This document shows, piece after piece, positions 24,705 to 35,192 of a stretch of 64,000 nt of DNA. Position 1 is the stretch's first letter, and every line of letters starts with the position of its first letter. The notes under the pieces were generated by a model, which saw nothing but the letters and a program-made list of their open reading frames with translations, ran no database searches and was not told the DNA's origin. Position numbers and translations under genes: made by a program. The DNA comes from Capsaspora owczarzaki ATCC 30864 (Eukaryota > Opisthokonta > Filasterea). The stretch is taken from positions 1,279,587 to 1,343,586 of the forward strand of contig NW_011887297.1 in NCBI RefSeq assembly GCF_000151315.2, written 5' to 3'.

Positions 24705-25740
24705 CTATTGCAGCTCCATCGCGGTGGTCGTATCTGCTGAGCCCAGAGAATGGAAGGCATCAGAGTTGGGGGTTTGCTCGGAAGCGCTGTCCCAACGCAT
24801 GCGCTTGCTCTGATGCAGATTATAGGCCGACTCTTCGGAAGAGGCTGTGCCGAGATTCAAAGTGGCCGATGCTGCTGCTTCGGCGTGCGAGAGCTGGTGC
24901 GCAGACTGCAGCTCATCGCTGAGGCGTCTGGTGCGCCGAGGCCTTGGGGATGGGTGCGATGGAGTGCTAATTCTTTCTACGACATGCCGATGCTCGTCAG
25001 AAAGCAGCGTGCTTGGCGGTAATGCCTGTATGGGCAGAGTAAATGGCTCGTCGGCCTCTGAATTGGGAGATTCCAGTCGAGCATGTTTCAGTGCTGAAAT
25101 GACCATGTCAGCCGCAGGCGATGCCGGCATCGACTGCAACAATGCATCGCCATGCCGTTGTCGTGCATTTGAGCAAGAAACCCATGCACCAGTTGCGTTG
25201 GTGTTGGGCAGCTCAGCGCAGTCAGCGGCAGTCAGTTGGCGGGAGGCGGCTCGCTTTCGGTTTGCGTTCGAGTCCACCGCGTCCTTGCTTTGGTGGAATC
25301 CAAGCTGCGTGATTCTTTGCAGCGTCTCGTGGTTGGTACTTTCTGGTATGCGCAGCAACAGCGGCGACTTTGAGGACAATCCTTGCGATGCTTGTCGCTC
25401 GTTGAGCATTGCGCTGCGTCTGTGTTGGCGCTGCGGACGCGGCATTACAAACCGGCGAAACAGCGCCACAAGAGCGTCCTTGTTTGACTCCGAGTCCTGC
25501 ACAAAGCCATCGAATGTGGCAGCGGGGTGGAGAGAGTGGTGAGTGTTTGTGCCCAGTGTGCAGACTTGCCGCGAGACCAACCTGAGCGAGTGGGACGCCG
25601 TGCAGTGTCAGTGCTTGCAACAGGGCAGCAACAGACATGGTCTCTGGGTGCATGAGGTCGACGACTGGACTCGACTCTGGCGGTGGGAGTGGGTGCTGCA
25701 CGCCCTCGCTGAGATTGAACGGGGATGTCTGAGCGTCCAT
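24705..25740 (-). CDS. Ashwin (C2orf49) homologue, tRNA-ligase complex component
   Basis: Two exons, 25582-25740 and 24705-25496, giving 316 aa. The N-terminal 75 residues match animal Ashwin: a D-L-M-HPE-x-MS helix, ALLQALTLHGVPL, then across the intron NKDALVALFRRFVMPRPQR (human LLLHPELLS...NKDSLTDLY...PLPQR). The rest is Ser/Pro/Arg-rich with KR clusters, suggesting a disordered nuclear tail. In animals Ashwin associates with the RTCB-DDX1-FAM98B-CGI99 tRNA ligase complex. It is otherwise poorly characterised, and only the N-terminal block supports homology. Confidence 0.72.
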
Positions 25741-26144
25741 TCTACCTGTCTCTCTGTCTCGCTCTCCAAAGAGAGAGCTGAGACGACTGAGCTCAAAAAA
25801 TCGAGAATGTTTGCCGGATGCGATTGGGGTTTCAAGAAATCAATGGATGCAATGTCTCTCGTCCTCGCCTTGGCCTTGTGTGACAAACACAATTGCCAAC
25901 CTTGGCCGTTTCGAGAAATTTTCGCGCTCAACTTCATCGATTCAAAGCCAAAACAAGTGAAAGTAAACAACCGAATAGTGTAATATGCAAACGCAGGCTA
26001 ACATGAAGGCAGGGAACTTAACACCGGCCAAAGCTTAAAAATGAAAACAAACAACAGAAAACCAACGAACAAACAGACAAAAACAGCAAAATGGTCTCCG
26101 CGTCGCCGAAAACGAAAAGCACCAGGCTCGTTACGCGCGTCGCA

Positions 26145-26822
26145 TCACTGGAATACGGGCGAATCCAGCATAAAGCGAAGACCAGCCGCCATCGGCGAGT
26201 CAGCGGGCTGGACAGGAGCATCAAAGTTGACATTGTCGATGAAAAGATCGGCAAACTTGGGCTCGTCATCGACAAGGTCGTTAAGAAAAGGCGGGAGCAG
26301 GAGAGAATCGAGGTCGAACGGCACATCAGCACCCACAATCGCGGGGGCCTCAGCAATCGGGGGCGGTGCGGGATTGATGTTGTCGGCAACGTTGACGTTC
26401 AGGAGGTCAATCAGACGATGAATCAGCGGCAGCAGCATTTCATCATTAGCACGTGCGTGGGCGTTCAGAAGGGGAGCAAACAAATCGGGGGGTGCGACGA
26501 AGTTGTTCAGCTCAGCGGCGTTGTTGTCGGTGTTGGAGTAAGTCACAGTCCGGACGCTCGTGTCGTCGTCGTCTTCGCCAACAACCTTGGTCAGACCGTT
26601 CCTCAAAATTGAGCCGTGTTCGTCGATCTCCTTGTAAACAAACGAGCCGGATGCCAACCTGTACCCACGGCCCCAGCGGCGACCGTCAGTCCAGCGCTTG
26701 ACGCGGCGACGGGAGAATCGGAAGCTGTTTCCAGCACGGATGTTGGCCATTTCGGCTCTTGTCAGACGACGCGCAAGGACTTGAAACATGAGGGGGAGGA
26801 GAACCTGATCGACGTGAGGCAT
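26145..26822 (-). CDS. WOPR-domain putative transcription factor, copy B
   Basis: The 225-aa product is identical to copy A as translated. Start ATG at 26822, TATA box at 27030-27037. The in-frame upstream ATG at 26879 (19-residue extension) is shared with copy A but missing from copy C, so it is not used as the start here. Domain layout is as for copy A: WOPR in residues 1-95, acidic Pro/Asp-rich tail in 96-225. Identity with A but not with C points to very recent duplication or gene conversion between A and B, which face each other 6 kb apart. Confidence 0.82.
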   Translation of the reverse strand: MPHVDQVLLPLMFQVLARRLTRAEMANIRAGNSFRFSRRRVKRWTDGRRWGRGYRLASGSFVYKEIDEHGSILRNGLTKVVGEDDDDTSVRTVTYSNTDNNAAELNNFVAPPDLFAPLLNAHARANDEMLLPLIHRLIDLLNVNVADNINPAPPPIAEAPAIVGADVPFDLDSLLLPPFLNDLVDDEPKFADLFIDNVNFDAPVQPADSPMAAGLRFMLDSPVFQ

Positions 26823-27098
26823 TTTCGAGAATATCGTAGTTGCGAGAGGAGAGAGAGAGAGAGCTGCAAACCAAATCATCCCGTGAGGATTATGAACGCA
26901 GTGTAACGTGAACGCAAGCCACCACTATGCAAGGAAAGCACGCAGCGCAAACCGCTCTTTGGTCCTTACTCAAGCGGACTTGGAGGAGTGAAAAAGAAGA
27001 CTGAAGCAAAGTGACCGAAAATGGATCTGCTTTTATAGTGCGCGAGGCATGACGAACGGTAGGAATAACTGTCAAAGATTCATTGAAATGTAAAAATC

Positions 27099-27140
27099 CC
27101 CGATGTTGCTCCCAAAGGGCCCGATGTTCCTCCCAAAGGG
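27099..27140. repeat. 21-bp tandem repeat upstream of WOPR copy B
   Basis: Two units of CCCGATGTTGCTCCCAAAGGG type sit about 65 bp beyond the TATA box. The same pair lies at 58453-58494 in copy C. Copy A lacks it. It could be a paired regulatory site. Confidence 0.6.
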
Positions 27141-27876
27141 CCCGATGCTCGATGCTTCTCCCCCGTGTGTTGTCCGTGCGCCACCTCGCACCGGTAGCTC
27201 CGCACGGTGCTCATCCAGCAGCATCCTTGCATGGATGGCACAGTGCAAACCGCGGTGGCATGGGCGGCAGTGGAAGAGCCAGAAGTAGTCCTACTTTGAA
27301 AAACCCCCGAGCGGAACTGCGGTTTGCTCTCAGAGGATCGGCAGTTGCTCCCGGAGCGCTGTTTCTCGCCACCTGGCACGCGCAGCTCTGCCCATTGCTT
27401 GCACAGCACTGGGCTCGCACGAGTAGGGGCCAGTACGAGCACGGCGCGAGCTTCCTGGCGCGGAGGGTGCTGGAAGAACGCCAGAGGTGTTCTTATTTTA
27501 AAAATTCCTCCGATCGATCCATTCGCCAGATCGAGAATAATGAGAATAATTGGCTCAGCGCGACCTCCCAAAGGTAGGAAATTGCTCCCATGACAGGAAG
27601 GTGATGGCGAATAAGCAGTAAGTGTCGAAAGGAGTAGGAAGCGCGGATTGGTCGTCTGGGAACAAGCAGCAAGCACATGATCCGCGAGGGTCGAGTGCAG
27701 GGATGACACATCTTTATCACGACGAGCAGTATCGTAGCCTGTGGATTGAAGAAGAGTTCAGATCCTCATGGCAACCCCGCTCTATTTGGTGCACGTGCGA
27801 AATCGCTCAGTTAGACTCTGAATTGGTTGAGGTTTCAAGTTTTTGATCGCGTTCTTCATTTTGTTGTTGCTGTTGT

Positions 27877-27914
<38 letters not shown>

Positions 27915-28051
27915 CCAATCGCCAATCGCCGTTTCGATCGATTCCCTACTAGAGCCCACGTTGCAGCATGTCGAGTGTTGCCCCAAACACCTCGGTGAGC
28001 TGACACCAGCGATGTCGGACTGGGAACAAAAGCGAATCGAGATCATGGCTT

Positions 28052-28285
28052 GTGCCGCAACCATTTCTCGCACTCGACCGCTCCGAACTTTGTGCAGATT
28101 ATCTATTCAATGAGATTGAACAAGAATATGAAGGGAGCCAGAAGCAAACGCTCGGCAATGCCGACATTGCCGACATGTCCGACCGTCTCGCGCTTGACCC
28201 GGGCGACGATGAGGATGATGATTGCCAGCAACTCTTTCGAGCGATTGAAGGCGCTTATCGTCGATCGCAAGACAAAGTGATGTGA
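28052..28285 (+). other. Possible 3' exon remnant abutting repeat copy B
   Basis: An open frame straddles the distal edge of copy B and reads on in acidic, protein-like sequence (LCADYLFNEIEQEYEGS, RLALDPGDDEDD, LFRAIEGAYRRSQDKVM) to a stop at 28285. A plausible acceptor (TTTGTGCAG) lies near 28098. No upstream exon was found. It may be the tail of a host gene cut by the repeat, or chance. The following 320 bases show nothing. Confidence 0.25.
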
Positions 28286-28609
28286 AACCAGCCGATCAAT
28301 GTGAACTCTAGCCCGCCTTGCACTGTTTGACTGATCAAACAAGCTTCAAACAAATCGAAACAATCGCTTTTTCATAGGAGTCTCACAAACGGTGGATAAT
28401 CGCACTACTGCACCCTCGAAGACTCTGCGTTTGAGATTGAACGGTCGCTGTTGACCATTGAGCCGTGCCATTTCGCCAAAAAAACTGCCCCATTCCGCTC
28501 TGCTTACACGAAAAAGATGCCTTTGTCTGTGATGATTGTATTACAAGAAATACACGGCATACTCATGCAACAGCAGCCACAACAGGAAGAGCCCGAATTG
28601 TTCCCAGCG

Positions 28610-30809
28610 CTAGTTCTGCTGCATGGGCTCAGGCATGGCCTCGCTCGTGGAGCTGGGCGCAGAGCCAGGCGCAAGATCAATGTTGACGGCGCGCAAGGCG
28701 TCAATGGCCCACTGCGGGAAGTTGCGGTCGGGGAATTGGGCAGCGAAAAAGCGGTGCACGAAAGCGGGAAATTGGTCGAGTTCAATTGCCTGCCGAATGC
28801 CGCGCATGAGGCGCATTTGGAAGGCAATATTGTGGATGCTAACCAAATGGCAGCTGACTTCTTCGCGCGTGACAATCGAGTGCAGATAGGCGCGCGTGTA
28901 GTTTTGGCAAGTGCTGCAGGTGCAATCGGCTTCAATGGGCGCAAAGTCGTTGGCGTACTTGCGATGCTTGAGAGGTAGCGAGCCTTCAAACACAAGAGCA
29001 GTGCCAAATCGCTAAAAACAGCAAGCAACATTGACATCAAAAGCGAATCAGCCGATCGAGGCATCCACGAACAACAACGACCGCCACACAGAAACAAAAA
29101 AACAACAACAACAATCCAACAACCCAGTGGAGGTCGCCATACCGCTGTTCGCGTCGGAAAAACACAGTCAAACATGTCGACGCCCAATGCAGAGCACACC
29201 ACAAGATCCACGGCATAACTATGGATGGTCATCGAAAGCCGGGACTGAGCGATTCGTGGTCACATTTCATCGGTGGCAAGCAACCGAGCACAGAAAACGG
29301 CTTACCCAACGCCCATCAAATAGCGAGGCTTGTTTTCAGGTAGCAAATTCGTGCAGTGGTCGACAACACGCCAGAACGGGTCTTTTTGTTCACCTCCACT
29401 CAATCCGCCAATCGCGTATCCTGGAAGGTCACGCTTGACCATTTCTACAAGACAATGAAAAGCGTAGTCCAAGGGGAATAAGGAACAAGGTCTCGTGTCA
29501 ACCACTTGACGGGGAACGTCTCTGAAATACAATGACGAATGTACCTGCGACACACTGTGTTCGGAGATTGTTATCAAGACCGCCTTGGATGATGGCGAAC
29601 AGACTCTGCTTGTGAGGTGCCGAGTGCGCCTCAATGCAGCGATCAAGCCATCGGATGCTGCGATGCATGGCCTCCACAACGCGCGGCCCGGAAATGAGGC
29701 TGCTCACCACGTCATCGAGCTGCATCATGATGTCGGCGCCAATGACATTCTGGAGCTCCATGGACTTTTCGGGCGTCAACATGAGCATACTGCCGTCATG
29801 CGGGGACTGGAATCGCACACCCTCCTGCAAGAGCGAATTTGTTTGACGGTTGGTGAGTTCCAAAACAGCAACCACAACAAAACCGAGTGAACCATCAACA
29901 GTGCACGGTAAGTGGCAATCGCACCTCTGTAATTTCTGCAAGAGCAAGAAGCGAGACCATTTGGAAGCCACCGCTGTCCTGTAGAGATGCAACAGAAGCA
30001 AAATCGAGAGAGGACGTCAGATGGCATCCCTTTTGAATCAATCGGCTGCTGGTTTTTGTTTGGCCCATACCGTCAGAAGAGAGCGATTCCAGTTCATAAA
30101 CTTGTGCAGTCCACCGAGCTGTTGCAGCAATGCGGGTCCCTGAACACCGAGCAAGCCGCCGACGAAAGTAAGTCCGCATCAAGCGTGCAGGCCCCGACTC
30201 CCAAAAAAACACCCTTCACCATCAAATAAACCACAATCCGTATTGTGCGCACTGCTCCAATGCAGACCTTACCGGACGTGTGCCAAGATGGTACGTGTTG
30301 CCCAGAATGAGCTGGCAGCCCAAGCTTTCGACCTGCTCGCTGGTCAGCCCTTTCATCGTACCCTGCAAATAATCAAGATAGTAGTATCACGTCATTCTCT
30401 AACAAGTGAGCGACTGGGCGTACGTGTGGAGGATGATCATTCCCCCAGGCGCGCCGCCAGCATGAGGAATCGAACACGGCGCTGCCTGTACCTGGGTGCC
30501 GACCGGCATGAACACTGGCGTGTCGACTGTGCTGTGAGGAAGCACCAGCCGTGAGACGCGCGCCTTGGTGGTTGAGCACCTGGCAGTGACTTGGAACGAG
30601 AGCGCGGGCGAGACGGACGACGGCAGACCGGCAGCCGATCCAGCTCCAGCCGCAGCAGCCCCAGCAACACCGGCAGCAGCAGCGACAGACGACACACTGG
30701 CACTCGCGCTGGACACTGCTGCGGCGACCGAGGCCGATGCGACGGCTGCAACCGCTTGATTCTGATTCAATTTCCTGGTTCCTACTCTAGTCGTCACCTT
30801 AGACATCAA
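28610..30809 (-). CDS. QTRT1: Queuine tRNA-ribosyltransferase catalytic subunit
   Basis: Eight exons on the minus strand: 30492-30809, 30273-30362, 30071-30139, 29925-29978, 29545-29824, 29306-29444, 29143-29218 and 28610-29011, giving 475 aa. The TGT core is intact: [35 protein letters not shown] (with the catalytic-site Asp), [27 protein letters not shown], the nucleophile region [12 protein letters not shown], and the zinc site CTCSTCQ plus a downstream His. The enzyme swaps guanine-34 for queuine in GUN-anticodon tRNAs, normally with QTRT2. The Ala/Ser-rich N-terminal 60 residues are lineage specific. Confidence 0.96.
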
Positions 30810-31047
30810 TTACTCGACCCTCGAGACTCGTCATGATAACGGTCATGATGATAGATCATGATACATGTATCAATCGATCAAACCTTGGATGAGGATGAAA
30901 CAAGAGACTTCACTTATACAAAGCGACGAGTGAACACACTCCAAATACAGATACTCGACTTTGAGTCACTCATCATTCTTGTTTATTTTGATACTCTGTT
31001 TTGTTATTGTTTTTGGGTGGATTTCTCAGTGACTTTTGACGTTTGGG
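30810..31047. promoter_or_regulatory. Divergent 238-bp spacer (QTRT1 / NDUFAF4-like)
   Basis: Head-to-head starts leave only this segment for both promoters. It holds an AT-rich cluster of overlapping GATCATGATA-like inverted motifs around 30830-30870 (CATGATAACGGTCATGATGATAGATCATGATACATG), which could be a bidirectional element. Confidence 0.4.
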
Positions 31048-32160
31048 ATGGGCAACGCGAGTGCAAAGGTCGTTGGCGAGACAGTCAAGCGCGAGTATCC
31101 GCGCGTCGCTCAGGAGGCCGCTCGCCAACAAGCAGCAGCCGCAGTCGCAGCATCAGCATCAGCATCAGCAGCAACAGCAGCACAACAGCAGCAAGCGATC
31201 GCAGGAGCAGCAGGAGCAGCAGGAGCCAAGTCCAAGGCCAGCGTCTCGGCAGTCGCGCCAGAGACAGTCGAAGCCGCCAAGCCGCTCGTCGCCAACATGA
31301 ACCAGCTCATGGTCAACACGGTGACACAGCAGCAGGTAAATGCGGAGCATTTGTGGGGGCAGAGCTGGGGTATGATTGGGGGACTTTGCCGCCGTTCAGT
31401 GCGCCAAGCATTGTACTATGCACCCCTTTCAAGGTGTCGAGGTGTTTCGAGAGCACAATTCTAACTTGCTTGGCTTGGCTGTTGGATTTGGGCTCTGGGT
31501 GTGTGTTTTTGGCAGAGCTCGGTCGCGCCAAGATCGACGGAAGGAAGCGTTTCGCAGACAACGGTCGACGCGGTTGGCAAGCGTGCGTTGCCCATGGCGC
31601 GCGATCGGATTCTGCTCGAGGAGGTCGAGCATGTCCAGGGCCGACTGAGCATCGAGCAGGTGCGAGCCATCTTTCAATTGCGACGAGGTACGCTCACGTC
31701 GCCGCCGGGCCGCAACGAAATGGCTGCTGCCGGCGCAACTGGTACGCCGATTGCGCGGGCCACTGCGACTGCCGCTAATGCTGCTGCTCCCACACCCAAG
31801 CCATCGGAAGCCAGCCAGCCTGTTGGCGCGATGAACGCAATGCACTACCTGGCCACCGAAGACACGGATCCGCTCGAAAAGCAAGACGTTGCCCAAGCGC
31901 TGTGGACGCCCAACCGCCTGGCCTCTCAGTACAAGATCCCTGTGGACGAGATGCGTCGCATTCTGTCCTACTTTAACGACGCTGTCGTGACTGAGACTGC
32001 GCGCGGCAAAAAGTATGGCACCTGGGACCCGTACCCAAAGGAGCTGCGTCTGCGCCGTGACCAGCCCATTAGCGAGCAAGGCTCGAGCCAGCAGCCGTCC
32101 CAGCAGCAGCCACAGCCAGCGCAGTCGAAGCGAGGTCCGGTTTTGCAAGATTCTCTTTGA
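31048..32160 (+). CDS. NDUFAF4-like mitochondrial complex I assembly factor
   Basis: Two exons, 31048-31335 and 31516-32160, giving 310 aa. The N-terminus MGNASAK is a textbook N-myristoylation motif. An Ala/Gln-rich stretch follows. At the exon junction comes SSVAPRST (human NDUFAF4: PSVAPRHPS). The C-terminal third, ALWTPNRLASQYKIPVDEMRRILSYF, matches human [29 protein letters not shown]. NDUFAF4 works with NDUFAF3 in early assembly of the complex I Q-module. The protein is much longer than the human one (175 aa) because of Ala/Gln/Pro insertions. Homology rests on two short blocks. Confidence 0.65.
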
Positions 32161-32434
32161 GGTGTTTGTTGCACTTTTTGCTTTTTTTTCTTCCGTGTTT
32201 CTGTTTTTTTGTTGTTTTTGCAACGTCACCCTCCTTCTACTTGTACAATAGTAGTGCCACCTCTTTGGCTTTTCTTGCTCCCCCAGCGCTGCAATGTATC
32301 TCGTTGTTCCAAGCACTCTCTGCTTCAGTTACATGATCGTGAGCTTTCGTTCCATAGATCCTTCCACCTCGTTCTTCCATTCACTCTTTTTTTTTTATTT
32401 TCAATTCAATTTCATTCTCATTTCCATTGCTACA

Positions 32435-33211
32435 ATGTCGTTGACGCGTGAGAACCGGGACAAGATTATGGACCAGATGCGCCAACAGATGGCCGTTGCG
32501 CACGCACAGGAGCTGCTCCAGGTACTGCAGCGAACTCTGGCCGCAACAAAAGGACGCCTTGCGTTTGCCAGCCCCAGAAGCTCATCAGAGGCGCGAGACG
32601 GGGCCCCTGAGCGTGATTGAGTCGGGAGGGATGAGGAGAGGACTGCCAAGACGCATGGCTTTGCTTCGGGCCTTTGGGGGCTTTGGCCGAGCGAGACCAG
32701 CGGTCAATCACAGTCCATCATCATCACCATCATCATCACTATCAGTGAGCATTATGTGTGGATGATGCGGCAGCTCCGAGTATGAAGGGGACAGGGGAGG
32801 ACTCGCTACTATTACCATTACCATTGCCATTCATTCATTGCCCTGTTGAAAAAACTCAGAGATCTCGGCTTTTTTGGATCATCACGCTGACATGATGAAT
32901 GTTACCCTGTTGGTTGGTAGAAAATGTCGGAACGGTGCTTTGTCAAGTGCGTCGTCAAGCCAGGCACGTCGCTGGAGCTGTCTGAGCGGGTAAGCGAAAA
33001 AGTGCTGAGAAGCAAGAGCCCGCTGATGTCGTTGCACTCAACACTCACTCGTGGCTGGCTGTTCTTCACATGTGTGTGCCTGCTCGATTTTTTGATTCAT
33101 TGATGAAAAAAGCAATGCGTCGCCAAGTGCATGGATCGGTACATGGAGTCCTGGAACGTTGTTTCGCGCGCATACGCCAACCGAATTCAAACGTACTCGT
33201 CTGATTCTTAA
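32435..33211 (+). CDS. TIMM13: Small Tim chaperone TIMM13
   Basis: Three exons, 32435-32521, 32921-32989 and 33113-33211, giving 84 aa. The twin CX3C motifs are CFVKC and CVAKC, each at an exon start region, with AVAHAQELLQ before and CMDRYMESWNVVSRAYANR after, as in TIM13. With TIM8 or TIM10 partners it escorts hydrophobic precursors across the intermembrane space to TIM22. The last acceptor (TGAAAAAAG) lacks a pyrimidine tract, but the phase and motif spacing demand it. Confidence 0.95.
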
Positions 33212-33390
33212 AGCGACACGTGTTGCTGTCGTGGTGCTGCTTCAGCTCGGCGGGTCGCGCAAACCAACAACACCTCCCTTCTTTTGTTGAATGTTGAAAA
33301 ATTGATACAAAATCCAATCAAAAAACCTTTTCCCCCTTCGGATGTGCATTTTCCAATAGAAACAATGCAAAGTACAACACACATCATTGG

Positions 33391-34725
33391 CTACAAAATC
33401 GGGGAATAGATGGTATGCCGCTTGTGAACGCGCCATCGGAATCGGAAGACCAGCAACTCGAGTGCGACGGCGCTCATCGTGAGGCAGAAGGCGACAATCA
33501 GGTACACGCCACCAGAGTCAAGGTCGAGCGGAAGATCCAGCACGGGCATGCCCTCAAAGAAAATGTCCCAGAGCAAGGTCGGGTTTTGCTGCAACACGAG
33601 GATGAATCCAAAGCTAAAGAGAATGTTGACGGCCGCGGTGCACAGCAGCGCGAGCGGCCAGACATCCAGACGCCGTGGCACCCAGAGTAACCTTGCAACC
33701 GTTCCAGCGGACACGAGAATGTACACCATACTCGTTGCAAAGCCGACAGCGAAAATGTTGATGAGCTGCGAGTAGTGCAAGAGCGAGTGCCAGGTAAAGC
33801 ACTCGTTGAACGGCTGTCCTGCACAGTGCCCCGACGCGCAGACGGTCAGGAATCCGCCGTGACCTTCAAAGCGGCATCCCTCAATGATGCGCTGCGGCAT
33901 TTGGAGCAAGTGCAGCTGTGCGCTCGCAATGCACGTCAGCACTAAGCCAGTCACGAGCATCAGCGCCGCCGCGACTCGTGCCGCAACGACCCAGTCTGGA
34001 ATCAGCAGGACCGTTGCGAGCGTGCCAGCGACGAGCGGAGTGTTTTCCTCAGCGTCTTCGATGAGCTGGCGCTGGATGCGCTCCTCGCGGTCGAGGTCGT
34101 CCTGGTCCTGGTGCGTCAGAATCCCTCCGCTCGATCTGCGCCACGACAAACGCTGCCGCATCCGCTCAATCAGGCTCCTCCGCTTGGTCCTGCCCGCGTG
34201 GGCGCCCGTCGCAGCAGCAGCAGCAGCAGCAGCAGCATCACTCGACGCAGTCGCCCGTCGGAAGTCCCGGCTCGTGTAGTACGACCCAGCCACGTCGGGG
34301 ATGGAGTTGCGCCCGTCCAGGTTGTCCACATGGTCGATGTTTGCGTAGGGATCGAGCTCGGACGCGGCGCTGCTGCGCTTGCTCGCACTGCCACTGCCAC
34401 TGCCACTCACGCTGACACTGACACTGCCATTGCCATGGCCGCTGCCAGAAGTGCCGGTGCCAGACTCGGCGACGGCGGCTGCGTGGGTGGCCGAGTGGGT
34501 CAGCAGTCGCGACGCGTCTTCCAGTGCAACGACGCTGATCTCCCCTCGGCTCTCCCGGCTCCCCCGGCTCCCTCGGCTCCCTCGGCTGTCGCGATGGCTC
34601 CCTGCTGCACTGTCAGTTGAGAAGGCACTGCCGCTGCTCCGGCGGCTCTCTGGCAGCTCGCTGTCGAGCGATCCAAAGCTCGTTCGGACGCGCTCCGCCA
34701 TCGACTCGCGCTTGCTGCCGCTCAT
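33391..34725 (-). CDS. Four-TM membrane protein with long disordered N-terminus
   Basis: Intronless, 444 aa from ATG 34725 (MSGSKRES), chosen because upstream sequence in frame is T- and CA-repeat translation. Residues 1-235 are Ser/Gly/Arg-rich with an SRG repeat (around residue 50), a Gly/Ser/Val run and basic Arg clusters. TM segments are near RVAAALMLVTGLVLTCIASA, FAVGFATSMVYILVSAGTV, LALLCTAAVNILFSFGFIL and IVAFCLTMSAVALELLVF. The first extracellular loop has four Cys (GCRFEGHGG...CASGHCAG...ECFTW), which suggests disulfides. The layout resembles claudin/MARVEL-type tetraspans, but the claudin W-GLW-C-C signature is not clear. Function unknown. Confidence 0.65.
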   Translation of the reverse strand: MSGSKRESMAERVRTSFGSLDSELPESRRSSGSAFSTDSAAGSHRDSRGSRGSRGSRESRGEISVVALEDASRLLTHSATHAAAVAESGTGTSGSGHGNGSVSVSVSGSGSGSASKRSSAASELDPYANIDHVDNLDGRNSIPDVAGSYYTSRDFRRATASSDAAAAAAAAATGAHAGRTKRRSLIERMRQRLSWRRSSGGILTHQDQDDLDREERIQRQLIEDAEENTPLVAGTLATVLLIPDWVVAARVAAALMLVTGLVLTCIASAQLHLLQMPQRIIEGCRFEGHGGFLTVCASGHCAGQPFNECFTWHSLLHYSQLINIFAVGFATSMVYILVSAGTVARLLWVPRRLDVWPLALLCTAAVNILFSFGFILVLQQNPTLLWDIFFEGMPVLDLPLDLDSGGVYLIVAFCLTMSAVALELLVFRFRWRVHKRHTIYSPIL

Positions 34726-35192
34726 TTGTTTACCGACAGCTGGGGATGTGTGCCTGGATGTGTGGGTGTGGGTGTGTGGATGTGTGTGTGTGTAGAGCTC
34801 TTGATGAGCTTGGTGGCTTTTTTGTATTGACAGGTGAAAAAAGAAAAAAAAAAAAGAGTAGCGTCTGTCTGAGCGATTCAGAGGGCGGAGCAATCAACTC
34901 CAGTGGAAGAGCCAGCAGCAGGGGCGAGCGATGCAGGTCGCGCTGAAGTATGATCATTGAGGAATACAGTACAACAAAGCCGTGCGATGGAAGCACTGGT
35001 TGAGGTGGGCGAGAGGGAAGAGACGAAAACAAGTGATGAGCAGCAAGCTGAGGTGATCCGACTCTGGCCATGATGAAACAGTTTTTTCTGCCTTTCATGT
35101 TTGCAAGCACGAGCTTTTGTCGTTGACATTTGATTCGCGACCCGTCTGAGAATCCATGCGCTCAGTCCATTTTGATCCAAGCCTTTTCCGCC

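Larger units (their letters stand above)
25915..28081 (-). repeat. WOPR repeat, copy B (about 2.17 kb)
   Basis: Near-identical to 57276-59486 (copy C) over its whole length. It contains the WOPR gene, its TATA box and about 1 kb of further upstream sequence with two 21-bp tandem units (27099-27140) and a (GTT)n run (about 27860-27912). The gene-distal edge near 28081 and the 3' edge near 25915-25922 are where similarity to C ends. C has about 70 extra bases near 59380-59450. No terminal inverted repeats are seen. Confidence 0.85.

Noticed and set aside
27083-27577. Plus-strand 164-aa open frame in repeat copy B (153 aa in copy C)
   Set aside because: Antisense to another open frame in the same block; differences between copies show no protein-like constraint.
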